Positions 23,949 through 31,524 of a stretch of 35,309 nt of DNA are shown here, piece by piece (the first letter of the stretch is position 1; each line of letters opens with the position of its first letter). Made by a program: the position numbers and the translations under genes. This DNA comes from a bacterium (lineage in GTDB: Bacteria > Sysuimicrobiota > Sysuimicrobiia > Sysuimicrobiales > Segetimicrobiaceae), in the NCBI GenBank assembly GCA_035308905.1, contig DATGFS010000021.1:1-35309 (forward strand), written 5' to 3'. The notes beneath the pieces were generated by a model. The model made no database searches and was not told where the DNA came from. It was given only the letters and a program-made list of their open reading frames with translations.

Positions 23949-25729
23949 CGGTCCGCGCCGTCCGGCGGGCCCGTCGCGGGTTCGCCGGCCGGTTCTTCCG
24001 CCTCGAGCGCTTCGCGCAGCAGCTCGCGCTCGTAGAGATCCGCGTACAGGCCGCCCCGGGCGATCAGGTCCTCGTGCGTCCCCTGGTCGACCACGCGGCC
24101 TCCGTCGAGCACGACGATCCAGTCCGCCGACCGGATCGTGGAGATCCGTTGGGCGATCACGAGGCTGGTGCGCGCCGCCATCACGCCGCGCAGGCGCTTC
24201 AGGATCGCCTGCTCCGTCTGCGTGTCGACGCTGCTCAGCGCGTCGTCGAGGATCAGCACGCGCGGATCGCGCATCACGGCGCGCGCGAGCGTGACGCGCT
24301 GCCGCTGTCCGCCCGAGAGCGTGACGCCGCGCTCGCCGACGACCGTGTCGTAGCCCGCCGGAAAATCCGCCGCGTCGGCGGCGATCTGCGAGACGTCCGC
24401 GGCCTCCAGGATTCGTGCGGGGTCGGCCGTCCCCGCGGCCCCGAACGCGATATTCGCGCGCAGCGTGTCGGAGAACAAGAACGGTTCCTGCGGCACGAGC
24501 GCGACCGCGCCCCGCAGGGTCGCAAGCGGCAACTGCCGCACGTCGTGGCCGTCCAGCAAGACCTGTCCCTCCGTGGGGTCGAGCACGCGGGGGATCAGCG
24601 ACACGAGCGTCGTCTTTCCGGCGCCGGTAGGCCCGACGACGGCGACGGTCCGGCCGGCCGGGATGACGAGGCTCACGTCGCGCAGCACCGCCGTGCCGTC
24701 GCGGACGACGCTCACGCGCCGGAAGGCGATCTCGCCTCGGATGCCGTCGACGACGAGCGGAGAGGGCGGATCATCGACCGCCGGCGCCTCGGCGAAGACG
24801 GCGTCGAGCCGGTTCATGGACGCGCGGCCCTGCTGCCACAGGTTCGTGACCCAGCCGAGGGCGATCATCGGGAAGCTGAGCCGGGCGAGGTAGTACGAGA
24901 ACTGCACCATCTGCCCGAGCGTGAGCGTCCCGCGGATGACCGCGTCGCCGCCCTGCCACAGGAGCACCACCGACGCGACGCCGAGGATCAGGCCGATCAC
25001 CGGCCACAGGGCGCCCTGGGCCCGCGCCAGCCGGAGGTTGGTGTGGACGACCGCCTCGGACGACTCGTTGAACCTCGCAAGCTGATCGGGCTCGCGGGCG
25101 AAGGCCTTCACCACCCGGATGCCGCTCATCATCTCCTGGACGCGGGCGGAGAGCGCGCTGAACTGCGCCTGCACGGCGTCGAAGCGCCGGTGGATCTCGC
25201 GGCCGAGCAGCAGAAACACGAACGTGACGAAGGGGAGGATCGCGAGCATCATCAGCGTCAGGCGCACGCTGATGCTCAGCATGAACGCGACGGACGCGAT
25301 CAGCATCACCGTCGTGTGAACCGAGCGCATCAGCCCCACGCCCGCGAACCGCTGCACCGCGCGGATGTCGTTGACGGCCCGGGCCATCAGGTCGCCGGTC
25401 GGCGTGCGCTCGAAAAACGCGAGCGGCATCCGCTGGAGATGGGCGAAGTACTCGCGGCGCAGCTCCGTCTCGATCCGGTAGGCGGCCGCCATGATCGACC
25501 ATCGCATGACGTAGGTCGCGGCGGCCTCCGCCGCGGCGAGCCCCAGGAGCGCCCCGGCGTACGCGGCCAGCAGGCTCCCGCCGACGTGGCGGCCGATACC
25601 GTCCACCGCCAGTTTCATGATCCACGGCGAGGACTGCGCCATCGCGATCGAGACGAGCCCCCCGAGATAGCCGACGGCGTACGGCCGCCGATAGCGGTGG
25701 ACGTACGCCCAGAAGCGGCGGCTGCGCAC
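23945..25729 (-). CDS. ABC exporter half-transporter, degenerate Walker B subunit
   Basis: The 594-residue half-transporter has a six-helix membrane domain (about 15-310) and an ABC ATPase. Walker A is GPTGAGKT (366-373), the signature LSGGQ (471-475) is canonical, but Walker B reads VLILDD, so Asp496 replaces the catalytic glutamate. With the LSSGQ signature of the partner, both deviations fall in the same composite ATP site, as in heterodimeric exporters of the TM287/288 and BmrCD kind with one non-hydrolysing site. The start is GTG 25729, 12 bp after the methyltransferase stop, so the three genes form one operon. Confidence 0.92.
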   Translation of the reverse strand: MRSRRFWAYVHRYRRPYAVGYLGGLVSIAMAQSSPWIMKLAVDGIGRHVGGSLLAAYAGALLGLAAAEAAATYVMRWSIMAAAYRIETELRREYFAHLQRMPLAFFERTPTGDLMARAVNDIRAVQRFAGVGLMRSVHTTVMLIASVAFMLSISVRLTLMMLAILPFVTFVFLLLGREIHRRFDAVQAQFSALSARVQEMMSGIRVVKAFAREPDQLARFNESSEAVVHTNLRLARAQGALWPVIGLILGVASVVLLWQGGDAVIRGTLTLGQMVQFSYYLARLSFPMIALGWVTNLWQQGRASMNRLDAVFAEAPAVDDPPSPLVVDGIRGEIAFRRVSVVRDGTAVLRDVSLVIPAGRTVAVVGPTGAGKTTLVSLIPRVLDPTEGQVLLDGHDVRQLPLATLRGAVALVPQEPFLFSDTLRANIAFGAAGTADPARILEAADVSQIAADAADFPAGYDTVVGERGVTLSGGQRQRVTLARAVMRDPRVLILDDALSSVDTQTEQAILKRLRGVMAARTSLVIAQRISTIRSADWIVVLDGGRVVDQGTHEDLIARGGLYADLYERELLREALEAEEPAGEPATGPPDGADR

Positions 25730-25741
25730 GCGGGGAGCCGG

Positions 25742-26398
25742 TTACCGCGCCTTGTGGCCGACGAACACGCCGTCCCGCAGCGGGACGATCACGCCGGTGA
25801 AGTCGGGATCCGCAAAGAGGAGCCGCGTGACTTCGCGCACGCCCCGCGTGGCCGCGTCGTTCACGGCGGGGTCCATTGCCCGGCCGCGCCAGATCATGTT
25901 GTCGACGAGCAGGAGGCCGCCGGGGCGGAGGTGCGTCTTCATCACCGGGAAGGAGGCGGGGTAGGCGTCCTTTTCGATGTCGTTGAAGATCACGTCGAAC
26001 TCCCCGGGGGTCCGGTCGAGCTCGGCGACGGCCTCGTTCACGCTGAAGCGCACGACGTCCGCAAGCCCGAGCCGGCCGAGATAACCGCGTGCCTGCCGTG
26101 ACAGTTCCTCGTCCCAGACGACGTGGTGCACCTCACCGCCGCCGTTGTCCCGCACCGCCAGCGCAAACCACGCCGTGGAATACCCGAACCCGGAGCCCAT
26201 TTCGAAGACGCGCCGGGCCCCGGTGGCCCGTGTCAGCAGATAGAACAGTCGGCCCACCACGGGGCCGACGATCGGAAACCGCCGCTCCGCGGCGTAGGCT
26301 TCCATTTCTTGCAGGATCGGCGGCCGCGCCGGGATGACGCCCTCGAGGTAGGCGGTCAGCGCGGGTTGGGTCAGGTCCTGATAGAGGTCTCTGCTCAT
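25742..26398 (-). CDS. Class I SAM-dependent O-methyltransferase-like protein
   Basis: The 218-residue protein resembles the Methyltransf_3 (caffeoyl-CoA/catechol O-methyltransferase-like) family. It has an N-terminal YLEGVIPARPPILQEMEAYA helix, the SAM-binding glycine loop RRVFEMGSGFGYSTAWFAL (motif I), VVWDEEL, DVIFNDIEKDAYPASF (metal-site type aspartates) and GGLLLVDNMIWRGR. It would methylate a small hydroxylated compound. ATG 26398 is the likely start; the frame continues upstream without a better ribosome site. As the first gene before the ABC exporter pair, it may modify what the exporter carries, but this is only inferred from position. Confidence 0.85.
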   Translation of the reverse strand: MSRDLYQDLTQPALTAYLEGVIPARPPILQEMEAYAAERRFPIVGPVVGRLFYLLTRATGARRVFEMGSGFGYSTAWFALAVRDNGGGEVHHVVWDEELSRQARGYLGRLGLADVVRFSVNEAVAELDRTPGEFDVIFNDIEKDAYPASFPVMKTHLRPGGLLLVDNMIWRGRAMDPAVNDAATRGVREVTRLLFADPDFTGVIVPLRDGVFVGHKAR

Positions 26399-26404
26399 AA
26401 AGCC

Positions 26405-26490
26405 ATCATACGACGGCGACCGGCGCGCCGGGCCCGCCGAGGCGCAGAAGTACAAGGTGACGTCCTACGGCCAGATCGTGCTGCAGCGCG
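26405..26490 (+). pseudogene. Possible remnant of a GldG-like protein
   Basis: In one plus-strand frame the sequence reads YDGDRRAGPAEAQKYKVTSY then GQIVLQRG, which resembles the D(P/G)D...A..Y.VTSYGTIVLE.G segment of GldG/ABC-auxiliary proteins. It has no start codon, no further homology downstream and lies across the methyltransferase promoter region. It may be a decayed gene fragment or a chance match. Confidence 0.25.
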
Positions 26491-26587
26491 GCGCCGGAAG
26501 TCGATCGAGCAACCCAAACAGACGATCGCACACCTGCGCCGTGTTTCGGTGCATAACGGCTGAAACACCGTCGCGATTCAGGGGGTT

Positions 26588-26673
26588 CCGGCGGGCAGGG
26601 TGATGGTGACAGCACCGGCGGTAATCATCATTCCACATAACTGAAGCAGATCGACCGTGTCCCTGCCCGCCGG
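26588..26673. repeat. 13-bp perfect inverted repeat, 60 bp apart
   Basis: CCGGCGGGCAGGG (26588-26600) is mirrored exactly by CCCTGCCCGCCGG (26661-26673). The 60 bp between are AT-richer and contain the small dyad GGTG-ACAG-CACC. The rest of the 288-bp gap (26399-26686) holds a GTGTTTC/GAAACAC hairpin (26541-26568) and no gene I can support. It could be a long terminator-like structure or a tiny non-autonomous element. Confidence 0.55.
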
Positions 26674-26686
26674 GTACGTACGGCCG

Positions 26687-27160
26687 CTACTTCGGTTCGA
26701 TCGGCTCGATGGGATCGCCGGCACGGATCGTGCCGCCGGTGAGGATCTGCGCCCGCAGGCCGCCGCGATGGACCAAGCCGGCGCGAATCCGCTGGCCGGT
26801 GACCTTCTCGATGTGCCCGCACGGCTCGCACAGCCGGATGCCGCGCAGCGACACGTCGCCGACGCGGAATTCGCGGCCGACGAGGTGGTTGAGCGCCACG
26901 CCGCGGGTGACGATGTTGCGCCGGCTGTCGCCGGCGTCGAACGCGACCTCGTACTCTCGGCGGAGGGCGTCGACGGCTTCTTCCTCGATCAAAGTGACTT
27001 CGCGTTCCGATCCGCCCAGCTTCGAATAGGTGCCCGACCGGCTGTGGTAGCGGTCGCCTTCGAGTCCTTCGCCGGGAACGGCCCGCACCGCGGGCACCGA
27101 CGACATCGCCTCCTCCGCGCGCGCGCAGATATGCAGGGAGACGACCGCGCCTCTCATCAT
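26687..27160 (-). CDS. MOSC-domain protein
   Basis: The 157-residue single-domain MOSC protein has GEGLEGDRYHSRSGTYSK, REVTLIEEEAVDAL, RRNIVTRGVALNHLVGREF and the cysteine-bearing LCEPCGHIEKVTG segment, the hallmark where MOSC proteins (YiiM and the MOCS3/Moco sulfurase C-terminus) place their conserved Cys. They bind molybdenum cofactor or carry sulfur in Moco-related reductases. ATG 27160 has AGGTGG upstream; GTG 27172 is an alternative. It is divergent from the epimerase gene, with about 136 bp between. No Moco gene lies in the window. Confidence 0.88.
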   Translation of the reverse strand: MMRGAVVSLHICARAEEAMSSVPAVRAVPGEGLEGDRYHSRSGTYSKLGGSEREVTLIEEEAVDALRREYEVAFDAGDSRRNIVTRGVALNHLVGREFRVGDVSLRGIRLCEPCGHIEKVTGQRIRAGLVHRGGLRAQILTGGTIRAGDPIEPIEPK

Positions 27161-27296
27161 GCGCCACCTCACCGGTCCGCCGGACCTGTCGCGGCGTCCC
27201 TTCGCGCGCGGCCGGCTCCGGCCCTTCGACGGCCGCCCGCTCGGTTATGATAGGAAATGACCAGACCGCCGCCAAGGGAGGCGCCCCACCGCCGTC

Positions 27297-28193
27297 ATGC
27301 GAGTCGCCGTCACGGGTTCCCACGGACTGATCGGCTCGGCCGTGGTCGCGTCGCTGCGCGCCCGCGGCGACCAGGTCGTTCGTCTCGTCCGCGGTGAAGC
27401 CGCGGGCGCGGACGAAATCTCCTGGCAGCCGCACGACGGCCGGATCGACGCGGCCCGCCTCGAGGGCATCGACGCGGCGGTCCACCTCGCGGGCGCGACG
27501 CTGGCGTCGCGGTGGACACCGGAGCAGAAAGAGGCGATTCGGAGCAGCCGGTTGCTCGGCACCGGTCTCGTCGCCCGCGCGCTGGCCGGACTCGCCGCGC
27601 CGCCGCGGGTCCTCGTCAGCGGCTCCGCCGTCGGCTACTACGGCAACCGCGGCGACGAGGTGCTGACCGAGTCCTCGGGCGCGGGCACGGGTTTCCTCGC
27701 GGACGTATGCCGCGAGTGGGAGGCCGCGGCCGATCCCGCCCGCCGGGCCGGGATCCGGGTGACCCACCCACGCTTCGGGGTGGTGCTCGGCGGAGGCGGC
27801 GGCATCCTCGCCAAGATCGTGCCGATCTTCAAGCTCGGCGCGGGCGGCCCCCTCGGCCACGGGCGGCAGTATCTGCCGTGGGTCGCGATCGACGACGCCG
27901 TCGGCGCCATTCTGCTCGCGCTCGATCGCGACGGACTCGACGGGCCGGTCAACGTCGTCGCGCCGCACGCGGTCACGAACCGCGAGTTCACCTCCGCACT
28001 CGGGCACGTGATCGGCCGTCCGGCGGTTATCCCCGTCCCGGCGGCGGCGCTGCGCGCGCTGTTCGGCGAGATGGCCGACGAGGCGCTCCTGGCCAGCCAG
28101 CGCGTGGAACCGGCCCGGCTCGCCGCCGCCGAGTATGGATTCCGCTTCGGGGAACTCGAGCCGGCCTTGCGCCGGGCTCTCGCCGCCGCGTAG
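27297..28193 (+). CDS. TIGR01777-family NAD-dependent epimerase (SDR39U1/YfcH-like)
   Basis: The 298-residue extended SDR protein has a Rossmann start VAVTGSHGLIGSAVVASLRARG, the family motif VHLAGATLASRWTPEQKEAI, SGSAVGYYGNRGDEVLTESS containing the active-site YYG, the LPWVAIDDAV segment, and a C-terminal DUF1731-like tail (EFTSALGHVIGRPAVIPVPAAAL...GEMADEALLASQRVEPARLA). These proteins resemble sugar-nucleotide epimerases, but their substrate is unknown; some are linked to cell division or to chlorophyllide metabolism in plants. ATG 27297 is chosen, with GTG 27303 as an alternative. GGGAGG lies rather far upstream. Confidence 0.9.
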   Translation: MRVAVTGSHGLIGSAVVASLRARGDQVVRLVRGEAAGADEISWQPHDGRIDAARLEGIDAAVHLAGATLASRWTPEQKEAIRSSRLLGTGLVARALAGLAAPPRVLVSGSAVGYYGNRGDEVLTESSGAGTGFLADVCREWEAAADPARRAGIRVTHPRFGVVLGGGGGILAKIVPIFKLGAGGPLGHGRQYLPWVAIDDAVGAILLALDRDGLDGPVNVVAPHAVTNREFTSALGHVIGRPAVIPVPAAALRALFGEMADEALLASQRVEPARLAAAEYGFRFGELEPALRRALAAA

Positions 28194-28214
28194 GCGCGCC
28201 GTTCCGGTCGGACG

Positions 28215-28243
28215 TTGCGGCCGCGGGCCGCGTCAGATATAAT
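28215..28243 (+). promoter_or_regulatory. Sigma-70-type promoter of the tRNA-Ala gene
   Basis: TTGCGG (28215-28220) and a perfect TATAAT (28238-28243) are separated by exactly 17 bp. The tRNA begins 89 bp after the -10 box, which leaves a leader of about 80 nt. This is the clearest consensus promoter in the window. Confidence 0.75.
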
Positions 28244-28332
28244 CGGCTCACACCGTTCATGTCGACGGGCCGCGCGACAACGCGGCGCGCCATCGTGCGA
28301 AGGCGATGCCGTGCGGGGCCCGGGCGAGGCGT

Positions 28333-28408
28333 GGGGACGTAGCTCAGTTGGGAGAGCGCCTGAATCGCACTCAGGAGGTCGGCGGTTCGAATCCGCTCGT
28401 CTCCACCA
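28333..28408 (+). tRNA. tRNA-Ala (anticodon CGC)
   Basis: The 76-nt cloverleaf folds fully: acceptor GGGGACG/CGTCTCC, D stem GCTC/GAGC, anticodon stem CCTGA/TCAGG with loop ATCGCAC and anticodon CGC (reads GCG), T stem GGCGG/CCGCT with TTCGAAT loop, and encoded ACCA. Base pair G3-U70, the alanyl-tRNA synthetase identity element, is present and confirms alanine. The 3' half is overlapped by the integrase gene on the other strand, so this is the integration site of the element that follows. Confidence 0.96.
28371..28408. other. Attachment site at the tRNA-Ala 3' end
   Basis: The 3' part of the tRNA gene, from the anticodon stem to CCA, doubles as the last codons and stop of the integrase (reading SGFEPPTS). 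Integrases that target tRNA genes commonly have this arrangement, with the tRNA end serving as att core. I searched the remaining 6.9 kb by eye and saw no second copy, so the other att site must lie beyond the window or be lost. Confidence 0.6.
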
Positions 28409-29069
28409 GATTTACCAAGGGTTTCCGCGCATCACCATTTGCTGGCGTGCCCGTTGGTGCCTTTCTGGTGCCTTGACGTAGGGCGTCAAGCCGCTCTCCG
28501 ACCGCCTGGAACGCCGACGGCATCAGGTGGCCGTACGTGTTGAGCGTCGTCGTGATCGACGCGTGCCCCAGCCGCGCCTGGATGGCTTTTGGATGCACAC
28601 CAGCGGCGATCAGCAGGCTCGCGTGCGTGTGCCGTAGATCATGGAGCCTGATCTCGTGGAGACCGGCGAGCGTGAGGTGCCGTTTGAAGACCCGGTCGAT
28701 ATTGTCTGGGTCGAGTGGGCCACCAGTTTGACCCGACCGGAAGACATGGGCCTCCTCGGGATCGTCACTGGCAGGGAACACGAGGAGAATCTCAATGAGT
28801 GAGGGACTGAGGTCGATGGTGCGACGCGAGTGCCGCGTCTTGAGCGGGGCCTCCCGAACGACGTAGCGCTCCCCGTCGCGGACGCGCCCTCGAGTGCGAC
28901 GGACATGCAGTACACCACTGTGCAGCCCCCAGCGTAGCCCCAAGAGTTCGCCCCGACGAAGGCCGGTGTGCACCGCGACCCGGTACAGTGTGCGGTATGG
29001 CTCCTCAGAGGAGTACAGGAGGCGAGAACGGATTCCAGGAGTTCCGGCGGGCGCTGGGGCGGGATTCAA
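28371..29069 (-). pseudogene. Tyrosine recombinase/integrase, catalytic domain only
   Basis: The frame encodes a 232-residue phage-type integrase catalytic domain with all core residues: R38 (TGLRRGELLGLRW), H143 and R146 (LHDLRHTHASLL), H169 (LGHASITTT) and Y179 (NTYGHL). The N-terminal AP2-like and SAM-like core-binding domains, normally 150 or more residues, are missing: an in-frame TAG lies about 36 bp upstream of the first possible start (TTG 29069), and nothing integrase-like is visible beyond it. It is probably a dead remnant that once inserted the element into the tRNA-Ala. Its C-terminus is encoded by the antisense of the tRNA. Confidence 0.8.
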
Positions 29070-29414
29070 CGAGGGCGGGACGCGTCTACAATCGTGCCGC
29101 TAAATTCTTTGGCCAGTTGCCGACTGCGCTTGTGTCATTGAGTTCGGTCCTCCCCCGAACTGATAGTCAGGAGCCAGTATGATACAGAAATACCGTATGG
29201 CTCCCCGCCGGAAGTCTTCGCGGAACTGCGGGAGGTTTTCGAGTCCGTCAAACCGCAGATGCGGTCGCGGTTTTCGTGGCGATGCAGACAATCCCCGGCT
29301 GGAGCCGTGGGACCAGAGACCTCGATAGGGACAGGGCAACTCCGGTGCATCGTCAAATAGCGACAACGGTCCCTGTTGTCCGTAGAAGGCTCGTTCGGTT
29401 TAGGGGGGAATCCG
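29070..29414. other. Gene-poor stretch behind the integrase
   Basis: No gene can be supported here. A 71-codon plus-strand frame without start codon (ending TAG near 29361) contains the protein-like DTEIPYGSPPEVFAELREVF and SVKPQ, which could be the remains of a small gene. The stretch lies where the missing integrase N-terminus would be expected, so a deletion or replacement has happened here. Confidence 0.4.
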
Positions 29415-29498
29415 ATGAGCCTCACGCGTTGCCCGAACTGCGGCACCATTGTCCCGACAAAGGCAACGGACTGCGTGTGGATACGCGCGTCCAGCTGA
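29415..29498 (+). CDS. Tiny zinc-ribbon-like ORF (27 aa), probably truncated
   Basis: ATG 29415 follows GGGGGGA at 5-nt spacing. The peptide begins MSLTRCPNCGTIVPTKATDC, a CxxC knuckle like the start of a double zinc ribbon, then ends after 27 codons before a second CxxC. It is either the stump of a longer zinc-ribbon protein or a chance frame. Confidence 0.35.
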   Translation: MSLTRCPNCGTIVPTKATDCVWIRASS

Positions 29499-29588
29499 GC
29501 GATGGGGACATTCGGGGCCCACCCATCGCGCAACCTCCTTTGGGCTCCGTCAGCCATGGGGGAGAGCCGACCTGTGGGGGTGACACAA

Positions 29589-29843
29589 ATGGAGACCACG
29601 TTCTCGGTCAGGCTCATCTCCGTGAAGAACGTTTCGGTTGACGAGGCGGATCGTTTGCGTTGGGACGTGATCGTGACCGTTGCCGTGGTGTCGCCCTTCG
29701 GGCGATTCGACCTGGACGTAGAGATCGACCGGAGTCCGACGATTGATGATGCGGTCAGTCTAGCGATGACAAAAATATCCGAATGGGGCGCGGAATTTGG
29801 GGAGGCTTCCCAGATCGCACCTTCAAGAAAAGCACAGACATAA
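29589..29843 (+). CDS. Orphan hypothetical protein (84 aa)
   Basis: I do not recognise this protein. ATG 29589 has GGGGGTG 6 nt upstream. The product has beta-strand-like segments (TFSVRLISVKNVSV, RLRWDVIVTVAVV, GRFDLDVEIDRS) followed by a helix (IDDAVSLAMTKISEWGAEFG) and a polar tail. No membrane segment or cysteine is present. It may form the first gene of a small operon with the three frames downstream. Codon third positions are less GC-biased than in the chromosomal genes, consistent with transfer. Confidence 0.5.
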   Translation: METTFSVRLISVKNVSVDEADRLRWDVIVTVAVVSPFGRFDLDVEIDRSPTIDDAVSLAMTKISEWGAEFGEASQIAPSRKAQT

Positions 29844-29892
29844 AGATTCTCCTTTCAGGCGGGTGACGTGTAATGTCTTAGTCCTGGAGGGA

Positions 29893-30090
29893 ATGAAAAT
29901 GCCGATTCCAACCGTCACGTGGGTCCTACTCCGCGAACGGTCGGTCAAGGAGAACGACGAACTAAACATTTTTGGGGTCGCGCAAATCCTTGAGGTGAAC
30001 TCCTTTCCAGCGAAAACGGAGAAGGTTACTCGTGAGACTCGATTTCAGTCGAGTCGTCCACAAAGGCATACGAATTTGGGTGTTCGCTAA
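29893..30090 (+). CDS. Orphan hypothetical protein (65 aa)
   Basis: The frame starts at ATG 29893 or ATG 29899; GGAGGG lies just upstream and fits 29899 better. The product begins PIPTVTWVLLRERSVKENDE and NIFGVAQILEVNSFPA, which faintly recalls the opening of DUF6941-like proteins, then turns basic and polar. It is shorter than such proteins and may be truncated. The stop overlaps the next start as TAATG, an indication that both frames are translated. Confidence 0.4.
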   Translation: MKMPIPTVTWVLLRERSVKENDELNIFGVAQILEVNSFPAKTEKVTRETRFQSSRPQRHTNLGVR

Positions 30091-30407
30091 TGGCGGATAA
30101 TCGTGGACGCTCGGATCGACCTGCGGCGAGACCGTTCTCCGCGATCATCACCATCCTTGTGATCGCATTGATTCTTCAGACAGCATACGGTCCGCAATAC
30201 TGTAAAGGGTCGTCCCAAGAGGGTCTGCAGGGAATGAACGTAGACCGGGCACTCACGCGCGAGTATTGCGCGGCAAGCCAGATACGTGACCGTAATGCGC
30301 CAGTGTCCCAATGGATTGATACCCTTAACTATGACCTCGTTGCCTTGGGGGACCTTCTTGGTGGCCTATTCAGTCAAATAGGAGCCGTTCAACAGCCGCA
30401 CAAATAG
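30090..30407 (+). CDS. Orphan single-pass membrane protein (105 aa)
   Basis: ATG 30090 overlaps the previous stop (TAATG). The N-terminal 15 residues are basic and polar, then FSAIITILVIALILQTAYG forms one membrane helix. The remaining 70 residues are predicted outside the membrane and hold two cysteines (YCKG, YCAAS) that could pair. No family is recognised. The stop overlaps a GTG start (TAGTG) of the next frame. Confidence 0.5.
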   Translation: MADNRGRSDRPAARPFSAIITILVIALILQTAYGPQYCKGSSQEGLQGMNVDRALTREYCAASQIRDRNAPVSQWIDTLNYDLVALGDLLGGLFSQIGAVQQPHK

Positions 30408-30802
30408 TGCCGCCCAATCTTCAAACGGACGGCATTTGTAAAGGCCGGATGTTTAAGGGGTGGTCCGCGATGAGACAGTCATCACGTTATCCGGCGCTTG
30501 GCATGATCGTGGGCTTGTACCAATTCGCGGCCATCCTGGCGGCTCTAGGCACTGTCGCGGCGATTATGGTTCTCTTTGATCGCAGTGCCTCACAGGTGTC
30601 TGGCGTTCAAATTCAAATCCTTATCGGGCTGATCGTCGGAGGAGGGATCACGGTCCTTACGCTCGTCGCAATCGCCGAAAGCATCAAAGTCGTTGTGGAC
30701 AGAACACCCGGTTCGTTGCTGACCGTCTCCACGATGCCGCGCCACGAACGCGCCAGCAAGGAGGGGCGTGGTGGAGAAACCGTCAAATCTTCAAGCGGCT
30801 AA
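30407..30802 (+). CDS. Orphan two-helix membrane protein (131 aa, start uncertain)
   Basis: The start may be GTG 30407, coupled to the previous stop by TAGTG, or ATG 30470, which has AAGGGG upstream and gives a 110-residue product. Two hydrophobic segments are clear: GLYQFAAILAALGTVAAIMVL and QIQILIGLIVGGGITVLTLV, about 20 residues apart, followed by a basic polar tail. Small double-helix membrane proteins of this type occur in many mobile elements, but no function can be given. A strong palindrome follows 55 bp later. Confidence 0.5.
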   Translation: MPPNLQTDGICKGRMFKGWSAMRQSSRYPALGMIVGLYQFAAILAALGTVAAIMVLFDRSASQVSGVQIQILIGLIVGGGITVLTLVAIAESIKVVVDRTPGSLLTVSTMPRHERASKEGRGGETVKSSSG

Positions 30803-30856
30803 GTCGCGGACAATATCGCGTCTTAGATTTTCGGCGATAAGGACCGGCATACTCAC

Positions 30857-30894
30857 TACCGAGGGTCCGGACTCTGGAGTCCGGACCCTCGGTA
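30857..30894. terminator. Perfect 38-bp palindrome (18-bp stem), bidirectional terminator
   Basis: TACCGAGGGTCCGGACTC and its exact complement are separated by only TG. It lies between the plus-strand orphan genes and the minus-strand ABM-like gene, where a bidirectional terminator is expected. The perfect match over 18 bp with a tiny loop is more than is needed for termination, so a protein-binding or cruciform site is also possible. Confidence 0.7.
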
Positions 30895-30944
30895 TCTTAG
30901 TGTCGGGGCTAGTGGTTATTGCTAGTCGAGATAGGTTACTTGAT

Positions 30945-31250
30945 CTACCTGACCCCGGTCGTCTCCTTGACCTTGTGCCCAATGACTTCTCCGGTCATCA
31001 CGCGAGTCGCGGCCGGAAGCACCTTGGGATTCTTCATCACCCAGTCCGCCGCGACCCGATTGGATTCCTCGGCGTTCGCTTTGGTTTCGAAGATGCTGGT
31101 TGACAGTACCGTCCCACCGCCAACATCCGTAAAGTAGTATCCAATGAAACCCGGAACCGCACTGATCAACGGCACAAAATCCTCGCGGACGTGCCGCGGC
31201 AATTCTTGCGGATTCGGTACCTTATCATACTGCCGTACGCTCGAATGCAT
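30945..31250 (-). CDS. Small dimeric alpha/beta-barrel protein, ABM-monooxygenase-like
   Basis: The 101-residue protein begins MHSSVRQYDKVPNPQELPRH and contains FVPLISAVPGFIGYYFTDVG, GTVLSTSIFETKANAEESNR and ADWVMKN, the strand-helix order of antibiotic-biosynthesis-monooxygenase-like domains. Many such proteins have no known reaction. ATG 31250 has GGAGG at 8-nt spacing, a decisive start; the longer frame upstream lacks one. It is the last minus-strand gene before the palindromic terminator and lies 274 bp downstream of the SRPBCC gene. Confidence 0.75.
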   Translation of the reverse strand: MHSSVRQYDKVPNPQELPRHVREDFVPLISAVPGFIGYYFTDVGGGTVLSTSIFETKANAEESNRVAADWVMKNPKVLPAATRVMTGEVIGHKVKETTGVR

Positions 31251-31524
31251 GGGCCAACCTCCGTCTCCCAATAGGGAGTGTACTTCTGTGGGGCTTTCTC
31301 CTCCGAGGAAACGACCGAATACAGTGAAAGTCGCCGTGGACGTAAGGGAGAGGAACAATTCAAGTATATCCCTTGTTCGCACAGGGAAGCGAACGCCGCA
31401 TGGCGTCTCATCTGTCCAGACTTGGGCTCTTGCCTTCCGTGGAGTATACTTTCACCCCTCCAGCCTACGCCACAGACGCGCCACGAAGCCAGGCGAGGTT
31501 GTACGAAGCCCATCGCGTCGGATC
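31251..31524. other. Intergenic region upstream of the ABM-like gene
   Basis: No gene is supported. The region is AT-richer than the neighbouring SRPBCC genes. A TATACT hexamer near 31443 and a second TATACT-like box on the minus strand near 31360 could be -10 elements for the ABM-like gene, but no matching -35 could be fixed. Confidence 0.3.

Noticed and set aside
29100-29617. Two minus-strand open frames (88 and 160 codons) behind the integrase
   Set aside because: They overlap each other, lack ribosome sites and show no protein-like hydrophobic pattern; the integrase N-terminus is not encoded in them.
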